This document shows, one piece after another, positions 9,223-19,000 of a DNA stretch of 64,000 nt. The notes under the pieces were generated by a model. The model saw only the letters and a list, made by a program, of their open reading frames with translations, did not search any database and was not told where the DNA came from. The DNA comes from a virus. The stretch spans positions 1-64,000 of the IMG/VR virus record IMGVR_UViG_3300030419_007306. One strand, given 5' to 3'. Made by a program: the position numbers and the translations under genes. The first letter of the stretch is position 1; the number at the start of each line of letters is the position of its first letter.

Positions 9223-9303
9223 TACTATTTGTGTTTTCGGTGTATATATTTGTATACAAGTATATTTTTAATAATGGATAGCATTTAAAAGGAGACTTTT
9301 AAT
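9223..9303 (+). promoter_or_regulatory. AT-rich leader with palindrome and strong RBS before the tail-tube gene
   Basis: An 81-base gap, one of the few on the + strand. It contains the perfect palindrome TTGTATACAA (9250-9259) inside a TATA-rich stretch, then AAAAGGAG (9287-9294), nine bases before the ATG. A dedicated promoter for an abundant structural protein is plausible, but no clean -35/-10 pair is visible. Confidence 0.35.
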
Positions 9304-10518
9304 ATGGCAGCTAATAATAGAATTTTCTATGCCTGTCAACAAGTTGGTTTAAAACCAGATGGTAGTACAGATAACTTTGCTGCGATTCATGGCGTGCAGA
9401 GTGTTGGTATTACCACTAACTTTAATTTAAGCCAAGTGTTTGAACTAGGCCAAATTTCGATTTATGAAAACATTGAAGATATTCCTGACGTGGAAGTTTC
9501 TATGACTAAGGTTCTGGATGGGACGCCGCCGATTTATTTGCTTGCAACTAAAGGTTCGAGTAGCCCAACCCTTTCCGGTCGTCAAAACCAAAAGAGTGTA
9601 TTTGCGCTGGGTATTTGGCCCGATACAAATGACTCTGCCAATGGCAGTCCAAACTCTCAAGTAGAATGCTCTGGGATGTTTGTTTCCTCTTTGGCTTATA
9701 ACTTCCCACTGGAAGATAATTTCACTGAAGATGTTACGCTTGTGGGTAATCATAAAATATGGCATAGGGATACTCGCGTTATCTCTGGTGGTGCTACGGC
9801 AAATGCCTATGGCGCACCACAAACCCCAGACTTTACCGGCGCCTTTACTGACGCTGGCGAAGACCCCAGTGGTTTAACAACTGGCGGTGGCGTCAATAGA
9901 CGTGAAAATCTTAACTTTGGTAATTTCAGAGACGTTGAGTTTACCGATGAGGCCAGTGGTCTCTCTGATAAGAATTATCATCGTGACCCTGATGTTTGTT
10001 GCTTCCCGAAAGAAATTCATGGAATTTCTTCTTCCGGCACAAACAACAAAGATGCCAACGGTAACTTCGGCGCTCATATGAGCAACATCACCGTTTCGGC
10101 TGACTTGGGTAGAGAGCAAATCTTGGAACTGGGTCGTAAGGCTCCGTATCATCGTTATGCTACCTTCCCGATTGAAGTCACGACGGAAATTGAAGTTACG
10201 GCGATTAGTGGTGACTTGATTTCCGCAACCGAAGAAGGTATTCTCAGCGGAACAAGTGATTCATGCACTGCCGATTCTGGTAACTTAACTGATGCCACGA
10301 TTCGCATTGCAAGCTGTGAAGGTACTAGAATTTACTTGGGCAAGAAGAATAAGCTTGCTTCTGTGAACTATGCGGGAGGAGATGCTGGTGGAGGTAATGC
10401 AACCGTCACCTACACATTCACCACGTTTAATGATTTTACTGTCATGCATCAATATGATGTTGATGGTAGTGCATCGACTTGGTGGAGTGAAAGAGGCACC
10501 TATTTAGCTCCTGCCTAA
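9304..10518 (+). CDS. Probable major tail-tube protein
   Basis: 404 residues with a strong ribosome-binding site. The N-terminal part resembles tail-tube proteins that form rings: VQSVGITTNFNLSQVFELG, then an EDIPDVEVSMTKVLDG strand typical of the tube beta-sandwich. Residues 300-380 look like an added beta domain. Codon choice is visibly richer in C-ending codons than in neighbouring genes (for example gaccccag, ggcgcctt, ttcccgatt), as expected for a highly expressed gene. It is framed by a putative promoter region and a hairpin and lies just upstream of the chaperone-position genes and tape measure, which is the canonical place for the tube. A major capsid protein is less likely here. Confidence 0.65.
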   Translation: MAANNRIFYACQQVGLKPDGSTDNFAAIHGVQSVGITTNFNLSQVFELGQISIYENIEDIPDVEVSMTKVLDGTPPIYLLATKGSSSPTLSGRQNQKSVFALGIWPDTNDSANGSPNSQVECSGMFVSSLAYNFPLEDNFTEDVTLVGNHKIWHRDTRVISGGATANAYGAPQTPDFTGAFTDAGEDPSGLTTGGGVNRRENLNFGNFRDVEFTDEASGLSDKNYHRDPDVCCFPKEIHGISSSGTNNKDANGNFGAHMSNITVSADLGREQILELGRKAPYHRYATFPIEVTTEIEVTAISGDLISATEEGILSGTSDSCTADSGNLTDATIRIASCEGTRIYLGKKNKLASVNYAGGDAGGGNATVTYTFTTFNDFTVMHQYDVDGSASTWWSERGTYLAPA

Positions 10519-10526
10519 TTGATTGT

Positions 10527-10575
10527 TGACTGATAAAAAGCGGGGGCGGCAATTTTGTCGCCCCTGCTTCAGTCA
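10527..10575 (+). terminator. Two-tier hairpin after the tail-tube gene
   Basis: Inner stem: 11 bp between GCGGGGGCGGC (10540-10550) and GTCGCCCCTGC (10557-10567), loop AATTTT, with two G-U pairs. Outer stem: TGACTGA (10527-10533) with TCAGTCA (10569-10575). No T-run follows directly, so it may be an RNA-stability or partial terminator element. The rest of the gap to 10664 holds a second weak hairpin (GCCCT-AGGGGC, about 10596-10609) and TCTTTTTAAGG, but no gene. Confidence 0.6.
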
Positions 10576-10664
10576 GTGCGTTTAACCCTGCGATAGCCCT
10601 AATAGGGGCAAGTGGTACGCTCTGACTCTTTTTAAGGAAAAATAGACTGGGAAAGAAAGTATCA

Positions 10665-11714
10665 ATGGATTTAAATACTAAAGAATTTTTATTATATAGA
10701 ATTTTTTCGAGTATAACAGCCATAGGTATAGGCGGCGTTGATTATATTCTCAAGCACCCCAGTAGAATAGATAGATATAAAGCCCAGCAGGTTTATAATA
10801 ATTCTATCTATAAAAACAGATATAACAATTGGTATACAAGACGCAGCATTCAAAAGCTTTTAGAGGAACAGGGAATTTTTTCGCAAGAGGATGATAAAAA
10901 ACTAGAAAAGCTGGAAAAAGATTTAGACAACTTAAAAGTCCAATTGTTTCAATCTGTACTTAATGTTGAAAAATCAAAATTCATTAGAAAAAGTCTTGAC
11001 AGAGTAAAAACTCTTACAGCTATTCTAAATTCTTCTAAACACGCCTTAGACTATCTAACATTAGAAGGCTACGCATCTCTTGAGAAAAGCCAGTATTTAA
11101 TTGCGGCCACACTATGCGACAAAGACGGAAATCGAATATTTTCTGATAACTATAAACAGGAAGATACGTCTGGGCTAGTGGAAGAATGCATCTTGGAGAC
11201 AGCCCGCAATCAAGTAACTGTCGCGCAAAGTAGAGAGTTGGCTAGAAGTGAGCCATGGAGAAATTATTGGGGTTCCGATAAAAGCAATATTTTTGGTAAA
11301 CCAGCAATAGATTTAACAGAAGAACAAAGAAGCTTGGTATTGTATAGCAAAATGTATGATGGGGCCTATGAGCACCCAGACTGCCCCGAAGAAAATGTTA
11401 TAAAAGATGACGATATGTTTGATGGTTGGATGATATTCCAGAGAAGAAAAAGAGAGAAGAAGAAAACTGCAAATCAGGTTGACAGTGTTATTGGGGCTAA
11501 ACAGAGAGACGCTGAGGAATTATTTATACCTAGACAAAATCAAGATTCCGCACAAAAGATACATGAGATGAATACTTATGAATCAAGAATAAAAAGAAAA
11601 CAACGAGACAAAGTTATACAAAAAGTTGGTTCGGCAAGAGATTCTCAATTCCCAGATAGAAAACAACAAATAGTAACGCAGGCGAACAGAGAGTTTGCAG
11701 AGAAGGTTCGATAA
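10665..11714 (+). CDS. Tail-assembly chaperone-position protein, paralogue of the gene at 12081
   Basis: 349 residues, strongly helical and charged. Residues 35-90 (KAQQVYNNSIYKNRYNNW, then QGIFSQEDDKKLEKLEKDL) and the YLIAATLCDKDGNRIF string align with equivalent strings in the protein at 12081, so the two are divergent paralogues. The C-terminal third is lysine- and arginine-rich and disordered-looking. Genes between tube and tape measure usually encode chaperones that coat the tape measure during tail assembly, and these are inferred to do that job. No G/GT-type frameshift site was found. The stop overlaps the next start (TAATG at 11712-11716). Confidence 0.45.
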   Translation: MDLNTKEFLLYRIFSSITAIGIGGVDYILKHPSRIDRYKAQQVYNNSIYKNRYNNWYTRRSIQKLLEEQGIFSQEDDKKLEKLEKDLDNLKVQLFQSVLNVEKSKFIRKSLDRVKTLTAILNSSKHALDYLTLEGYASLEKSQYLIAATLCDKDGNRIFSDNYKQEDTSGLVEECILETARNQVTVAQSRELARSEPWRNYWGSDKSNIFGKPAIDLTEEQRSLVLYSKMYDGAYEHPDCPEENVIKDDDMFDGWMIFQRRKREKKKTANQVDSVIGAKQRDAEELFIPRQNQDSAQKIHEMNTYESRIKRKQRDKVIQKVGSARDSQFPDRKQQIVTQANREFAEKVR

Positions 11715-12088
11715 TGAGTACCTACGAAGAACAGAAAAAATTAAGAGAACAAGTAAAAAAAAGAAATGAGGAGAAATATAGAGAAAGCTCTAAAAAACGC
11801 CTCATAAAAAATGTGGAGAAAAAGTTTAAGACCACTATGATTGGGTCTCTTGCATGTTTTGAAAAATATTTTGGGGACTTATGGGGTCATGATAAAGACG
11901 AACTTACCGAAGAACAATTGAGATTTAAAGAACTTTGGGAACAAGCTAGAACAGAAATATTGAATAATGGAAATAGCCAGCTTAGGATAGCTCAAGAGGA
12001 AATTGCTCAGTATAGTATGACGTGGAATAGGTATCACATAGATTTTCTAGTGACACCACAGGATAACAAGGAGAATAAAGATGAGTAA
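11714..12088 (+). CDS. Small charged helical protein between chaperone-like genes
   Basis: 124 residues, extremely Lys- and Glu-rich at the N-terminus (EEQKKLREQVKKRNEEKYR), then IGSLACFEKYFGDLWGHDKDELTEEQLRFKELW and a final helix. The segment around residues 45-60 resembles small phage proteins that help assemble tails, but I recognise no family. The end overlaps the next gene by 8 bases (ATGAGTAA), so the two are translationally coupled. Confidence 0.45.
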   Translation: MSTYEEQKKLREQVKKRNEEKYRESSKKRLIKNVEKKFKTTMIGSLACFEKYFGDLWGHDKDELTEEQLRFKELWEQARTEILNNGNSQLRIAQEEIAQYSMTWNRYHIDFLVTPQDNKENKDE

Positions 12089-12971
12089 AGATAAAGACAC
12101 TTTTGAATTTGAAGTTGAAGAAAAAGGAAAGCCTGTCAAGAGAGCCTTTAAAATTTCAGAGGCAACTCTTCAGCAGCAAAATGAGGCTACCAAGGTTTAT
12201 AATAGAACATTTAGAGATGCTCTAGAGTCTGGTGCTTTATTGAGAAATAAACTAGAAGACTACATGAGAAATCAAGGGATGTGGAACGATGAGAAACAAG
12301 CAGACCTAGAACTTCTCCAAAAAGAAATTTTAGACAAAGAAAAACAACTGGCCAAAGGCGGCATACGGCTTTCTGTTGCAAAAGATATTGCCATAGAAAT
12401 GGCAGATAAAAGAACGGAAATTAGAAGTATGCTTATGGAGAGAAATAGTCTTGACGGCTCTACGGCGGAGGGACAGGCTGATAATGCCAAATTTGATTAT
12501 TTAGTATCGGCTACTTTGGTGTATAATGATAGTAATAAGCCTTATTTTAAAGACTTAGCAGACTATAGAAATAAAAATACTGACCCTGTTGCTATTGAGG
12601 CTGCTAGAAAACTAGCACAAAAAATGTATGGCTTAGATTCGAATCATGAGCACAACTTGGCTGAAAATAAGTTTTTGCGAGAATTTGAGTTTGTTGACGA
12701 AGAATTAAGACTTGTCAATAAACAAGGTAAATTGATTGACCGAGAAGGTAACTTAATAAATGAAGACGGTCGTTATATTGACGAGAAAGGCAACCTTATA
12801 GATTTAGACGGAAATCCCGTCACTGAAGAAGGTGAATATAAATTTGACAGAAAGCCGTTTTTAGATGATGACGGCAAAGAGATTAAAGCGGAATCTGAAC
12901 CTGAGCCACAAGAAGAGGTAAAGGCTGAAGGTTCTGAAGCCGAGGCTGAAGCTGAAGCTACAAGCGATTAA
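12081..12971 (+). CDS. Second tail-assembly chaperone-position protein
   Basis: 296 residues. Residues 20-95 and the YLVSATLVYNDSNKPYF string match the protein at 10665. A run of short repeats follows around residues 212-252 (GKLIDREGNLINEDGRYIDE and similar, period about 10 residues), then a very acidic tail of Glu-Ala and Glu-Pro ending EAEAEATSD. The acidic tail could interact with the basic tape measure. A strong hairpin terminator follows the stop. Assignment as tape-measure chaperone is inferred from position and paralogy. Confidence 0.45.
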   Translation: MSKDKDTFEFEVEEKGKPVKRAFKISEATLQQQNEATKVYNRTFRDALESGALLRNKLEDYMRNQGMWNDEKQADLELLQKEILDKEKQLAKGGIRLSVAKDIAIEMADKRTEIRSMLMERNSLDGSTAEGQADNAKFDYLVSATLVYNDSNKPYFKDLADYRNKNTDPVAIEAARKLAQKMYGLDSNHEHNLAENKFLREFEFVDEELRLVNKQGKLIDREGNLINEDGRYIDEKGNLIDLDGNPVTEEGEYKFDRKPFLDDDGKEIKAESEPEPQEEVKAEGSEAEAEAEATSD

Positions 12972-12984
12972 ATAAAGTCGGATA

Positions 12985-13036
12985 GTGGTTGTACCGGGAA
13001 ATGTTTTATTACACTACCGGTATAGCCACTTTTTTA
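12985..13036 (+). terminator. Intrinsic terminator before the tape-measure gene
   Basis: A 13-bp stem, GTGGTTGTACCGG (12985-12997) with CCGGTATAGCCAC (13017-13029), two G-U pairs, 19-base loop, followed directly by TTTTTT. It is the best intrinsic terminator in the window and would reduce transcription into the tape measure, which is needed in few copies. Confidence 0.8.
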
Positions 13037-13048
13037 TAGGTACTGACC

Positions 13049-16000
13049 ATGGCAAAGCCATTTAATTTAACAGCACAATTAAATGTAACTGGACCCGTAG
13101 GGCTTAAGCCTGTAATTAGTTCTATTAAAAAACAGCTTACGGGAATTACTACCAATGTAAATGTTAAGATAGACCCCAAAGCAAGTCGAGGAGTAAAAAA
13201 TCTCAATAGAGATGTTGTTCTATTAAACAAAGCTCTTCGCACTGCCTCTAGTCACGCATCTTCTCTTTCTGCGTCAATGAGTAAATTGGGAAGTTCTCTT
13301 AAGACTGTACAAAGCTCTTCTGCTAAAAGTGCTAAAGGGTTATCCTCCGTTGGCAAGAGCGCACAACAGACCGGAAAAGAACTGGCCGTTGCCAAAACCG
13401 AAATGGAAGAATTCGGTAGAATTTCTGGGCTGGCTCTGAGAAGATATGCTGGCTTTACTGTCGCGACTACTTTGACCTTCGGTTTCGTGCGGGCTGTTAG
13501 CACCGCCGTTGGTGAAGCTCTTAAGTTTGAAAGAGAGCTTATAAAAATAGGTCAGGTGACTGGTAAAACCATGGGTGGTTTGAAAAGTCTTACGGACGAA
13601 GTTGGAAGGCTGGCTACTACATGGGGTGTTGCTTCTAGCGAGCTATTAGAAGTTTCTAGAATTCTTGCCCAAACTGGGTTGAATGCCAAAGAAGTTAAAA
13701 CCGCATTAAGTGCTTTGGCAAAATCCAATCTTGCTCCTACCTTTAAGGATATGAAAAGCACAGCTGAGGGCGCTATTGCTGCCATGTCTCAATTTGGTTT
13801 GAGGGCAAAAGATTTAGATGCAGTACTTGGTTCTTTGAATGCTGTTGCTGGTAAGTTTGCCGTTGAGTCTGGCGATTTGATTTCAGTTATTCGAAGAACC
13901 GGTGGTGTGTTTAAGGCTGCTGCTGGTGATATAGGAGCGCCCAAGCGACAACTAAATGAACTAGCTGCTATTTTTACGTCGGTCAGGTCTACTACTCGTG
14001 AGAGCGCAGAAAGTATTGCTACTGGTCTTAGAACTATTTTTACTCGTATACAAAGACCAAGAAGTATTCAATTTCTGAGAGAGCTTGGGGTAGAGGTGCA
14101 AGGACTTGGCGGCAAGTTTGTTGGTCCTTACGAAGCTTTAAATAGACTTAGCAAAGCCCTTAAAACCTTAGACCCAAGAGACGTTCGATTCGCAAAAATT
14201 GTTGAAGAGCTTGGTGGATTTAGACAGGTAGGTAAATTAATTCCTGCTATTCAACAGTTTGGAAAAGCCCAGCAAGTGTTAAAGGTCGCAATGGCAGGGC
14301 AAGATAGCTTGGCTAAAGATGCAGCAGAAGCTCAAAAATCCTTGTTGGTTCAGGCTACTAAGGTTAGGGAGGAGTTCAATAAGCTTTTTCGCACGGTAGC
14401 TCAAAGCACATCCTTCCGTGTTGTTGCTAAATCTGTTTTGCAGTTATCTAGTTCACTTATAAAATTAGCAGAATCTGTTGCTCCAGTTTTGCCTTTTCTA
14501 ACTTTAATAGGTGGAATAAAAGGAGCTGGTCTGGCAAGACAGTTCGGGTCAGGTTTCTTAGGGGGGATTGGAAAAGCAGGAGGAGCTGGTGCTGTTGGCA
14601 AGGGAATGGCAGGTGCTGTAACTGGGCAGGCCAGTCAAGCACAAGGAAAAGCTGCCGTTGCAAATCAGGCTCTTGCCAATGCTCAAAAAGCTCAAACTAC
14701 TGCTACTCTGGCAAATACTAAAGCATTGGCTGCTTTATCTGTTGCTGTCAATCGTATGGCCAACCGACCGATGGGACCAATAGGAGGGGGGAGAAGAGGC
14801 TTTGCTGCTGGCGGCTTAGTTCCCGGCCAAGGTAATCGTGATACCGTTCCTGCTAACTTGACTCCTGGCGAATTTGTTATTAGAAAATCGTCTGTAGCCC
14901 AACTTGGAGTAGATAACTTAAGACGTATGAATAAGATGGCGTCTGGTGGTAGGGTATCAAGAGCGAGACGCGGTTATAATATAAGAACGCCCTTTGGTCC
15001 CTTAAACGCCACAAAAAAAGAGATGGCTAGAGCACTCGGTGTTTCCCCATCGTCCTTGGCGGAAATGAAGTCAGGAAGAGGCCATACTACCTCTGAGATG
15101 ACTTGGGAGCAAGCGCAAGCGAAGTATGTGCAACACAAGGCGGACCAAGGAAATGCAGAAGCACTGGCACTCAAGAAAAAGCAGGCAGGAGCAAAAAAAC
15201 AAGCAGAAAGAACAGGGGTTTCGAGAGCCATTAATCAGGGTGTTCTTAGAATTGGGCAGGAGGGTGTGCCTCTAGTGGGAATGCTTTCTGTTAGACCCGA
15301 AAAGGGAGCGTCAGACATAAAAAGCAAGACCTATTCGTATAATAATGAAGAGGCAATAATAAGAGTATTGCGGACAGCGAATATGGCGGGCAACGAAGAA
15401 CAAGTCAGCAAAATAAGTGCTAAAGGCGGCGTACAAATTCCTATGTCTGTGGGCTATATTGACCCAAAGAAAAGACAGAAGTTCGACACTGTAACTAAGG
15501 AAGGAATTGCAAGTGCGATAGGTAACGTGATGGATATTTTTAGCGTCAGTAAAGGCTCTAAAACACTGGGCAAATCCGACCGAGGCGTCTCCAGAGCGAT
15601 GAAACAAATAGGTATTAAAGATATTCAAGGCAAAACGTTTGAAGCTGCGACTGCTGGATTGACCGGAATTTTTGGCACGGATGATAAGGCTAGATTTGAT
15701 TTTAATATGACGAGCGCCGTCGACATCCAAAAGGACAGAATGCGAGAGCTGTTTGGAGAGAATACAGCAGTAACTGAACGATTTCTTGATGCGAAGATGA
15801 CTGCTTCTAGTACTAATGTAAGTAGTATAAAAGACAAGACTACTTCTGCCAAGGTATTGCCTCATCTTAAAGACCAAATCACGGCCTTTAATAAAGGTGG
15901 TTCTGTTGACTCGGTTCCCGCCCTTCTTACTCCCGGTGAATTTGTCATCAATAAAGGCGCTGCTTCAAAAATAGGTTTAGGAAACCTTGTTAAAATGAAT

Positions 16001-19000
16001 CAGGGACAAATGCCCGCCTTCCATGGTGGCGGCTTTGTGGGCAGAATGAGGGATAGAATAAGCGGATTTGGAGCAGGAATGAAGGAGAGGATGGGGAAAG
16101 CAGGAGCTGGTCAAATTGGAATGGGTATGATGTTTGCGGGACCAATGGCTCAGCAAGCAATAGGAACACGTAGCGCGAGTGCGTCAGGGATTGGAGGTGC
16201 CCTTGGCGGTGCTGCTATGGCGGGCGGTACTGCAGGAATGTTGGGGCTCGGACCCTTGGGCGTTGGCATTGCTGCGGCTACAGGAGCGATTTCGGGGCTC
16301 GCGTCTGGAATAGCCGACTTTACCACAAATCTCAACGCAGATGCTATTAAGTTAGCTTCTGAAAAATTAGAAAAAGCTTTTGACAACTTAAGAAGCGGAG
16401 CCAAGGGAGCAGACGTACAATATGCCCGAGCCTCCAGAGCCGCTGCTAGAGCCGCTCAGGACTCGATGGACCATGCACTGGGACTTGGCCAATTTGCTAA
16501 GAGAGTACAGGGTCTTGGTATGGTTCTTACTCCTATTCTGGAACTTGGTGGTGGCGGCTTTTCAAACAGGGGTGATATGAGGACGGTGCACGCAGAGATG
16601 GGCTTCTTAGGGGTTATGTCACGACTGGTCAGCAGCCCACAAGAGAACGCTAAACAGGTGGAAAAAGCCTATATGCAAATAGGTAGAAGACAGGCTGAGC
16701 AAAATCAAGCAGCAGGTCAGGTGGCATTAGAAGCGTTTGCAGAACGATTTCAAAAAGCAGACATAAGTACGCTTGGAACAGGAACAGCTAGAACCCGAGC
16801 TAATAAGTTAGCGGAAGATGAGAGAAGTGACCTAATAAATATAGCACATGCGGACGCAGAAGCTTCAGCACGATTAGCACAAATTCATAAAAAGAACATC
16901 TCTGAGGTTGAAAAGAGGGCTAAAATCGAGCAAGTTTATCTTGAAGTTTATCAAAAAACAGTTGCTCCTCTTGAGAAGAGAATCGAGTTAGAAAGAGAGT
17001 TGGATGGCATAGCGAGACGTGCGACAAAAGCATTTGATATGATGAATAATCGCTTTGAAACAAGCGTACAAATGATAAATCGTATTGTTGCGGCCATGGG
17101 CAACTGGGAACAGCGACTCAGTAGTAATGTTCGCGCAGCGCAGGGCGCTCCCACAATATCATCTCCTCAAAATGCTCTAACCAACATAGTACAAAATCCT
17201 CGGGCGTTTTCTCTAAGAGAGTCTAGGAATGCCATGAGGAATATGGATAGGCAGGTTGGCGGCACACCACAATTCAGAGAAGCCGCATTGGTTCGACAGA
17301 TGGGCATGCAATTAGAGAGAAGCTTACCTCGCATCATGAAAATAGCAGAGAGTAGGCCTGTTGGGGAACAAACGGAATTTGTTGAAAAGGCAATTAGAAG
17401 AATGGGGGGAACAGGAGGAGGGACCCAGCAAAAATTCTTTAATAATATGGCCGATGTCCTAGCAAGAGAATTGGCTACTGGAGGAAATCGTCAAGGGAAA
17501 ATGACTATACGGTCTCTGGGAGAGGACCCGAGTCAAATTAAAAAAATACAAGGTGCCGGAGAAGCTTTTGAGAAAGCACAAAAGACTGTTCTCGCCTATG
17601 CAAAAGCACTTGACAAAGCAGCGGCAATAGCAGACAAGCTGGCAAATCAACATGTGCAATTAATGTTGGCAGCCAGAGAAGCACAAAGAGATGTTGCGAG
17701 AATAGGGTTTGAAAGAATCGCAGCCTTTGCACAGGTGGCAGGAAGAGAACTAACGACCAGAGAACAGATGGCTCCCTTTGATGCTGAGATTAGAAGCCTT
17801 AGCGGAAAAGGTGTCTTTGGTACTACTACCACAGACCCTCATCAGCTTGCACAAAGAAGGCAAGCTATGGAAGCAGAGAGAAGGGCAATAGAAGACAGAC
17901 GGAACGCAATTCGTCGAGGCGGAGGAGAAGTACCGAAATCTCTTAATAATAGGTACAAGCTGCTTACTGCTTCTATTAGAGAAAACCATATGGCTCTAAA
18001 GAAACTTGCAACAGATACCAGTAGAGTTAGTGCAATCATGAACAAGCTTGCCAAGATTCAAGAAAAGAGAACGAAGTCTCGTGACATCTTGAAAGGCTTG
18101 TTGACCGCTGACCCTGAGCAATTGGCCGAAATGAGAAGGGGGCAGGCGATAGTTGGTGGTGTCATGCGTGGAGGAAATATATCTCAGCTTTCTCCGCAAG
18201 ACAGAGCTTTGTTCTTCCAAACCTTACAACAGATGAAAGAGATAGCACAAGTTAGCGGAGATACTAAGCAAGGACAACTGATACTTAGAAAACTCGACAA
18301 GCTTGAAGCTGATGCGATTAGAAGGGCGTTTGGAGGAGCGGCTGGTGGAAGAGGCGGCAATTTCATGATAAGAAACTTGCTAAGATATGCCGGAACCACA
18401 CGAGGAGGAACCGATATAGAAAAATCGCTAGGTGGAAAATTATCAAAAGTCTTTGGAGAAAGAAAAGATGCCGCACAAGCACTGGCTGGCTTAGCGGGTG
18501 ATATTGCTAGAGAGTTTGGGGACGAGTCGGCTAAACAATATATACTAATGAGACAAGCTTTTATAGCTGGCTTTAAGTCTATAAATAACAATGGTTTCTT
18601 TATCAAAGAAGTCAAGAAACTGCCTACTCCTGTAGCCGTGGTCTTCCCTGCCGCTGGCAGAGGACCTCTTGGTGGCGGAGCAGGCGGTGGTGGCGGATTC
18701 GGTGGCGGTGGTGCAGGCGGTGGCGGCGCAGGCGGCGGTTTTGGTCCTCCTCCTGCACCCTTTGCAGCGGATGCCTTTGCGGACAAAAGATGGGGCCCTT
18801 CTGGTCTAGGTGGTAGATTTGGGAATGAGTGGGCCATGCGAGGCAAGGAGATGCGTACAAGAATGGGAGATGATTGGATAAAAGCCGCTGGGAGACGGGC
18901 TGGTTCTCGTAAGGTAATAGATATATGGAACGATATGCTCAATATGGATTCGCGGAAGAGAATAGCGGAAGCCGTATTGAAAATGGCTAAGGATGAAAAG

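Noticed and set aside
11690-12100. Programmed -1 frameshift between chaperone genes
   Set aside because: The junctions are TAATG and an 8-base ATGAGTAA overlap; I found no XXXYYYZ heptamer, so ordinary coupling explains them.
18184-18942. A 252-residue proline-rich reading frame on the - strand inside the tape measure
   Set aside because: It is the antisense of the Gly-rich hinge of the tape measure; proline runs are the complement of glycine codons.
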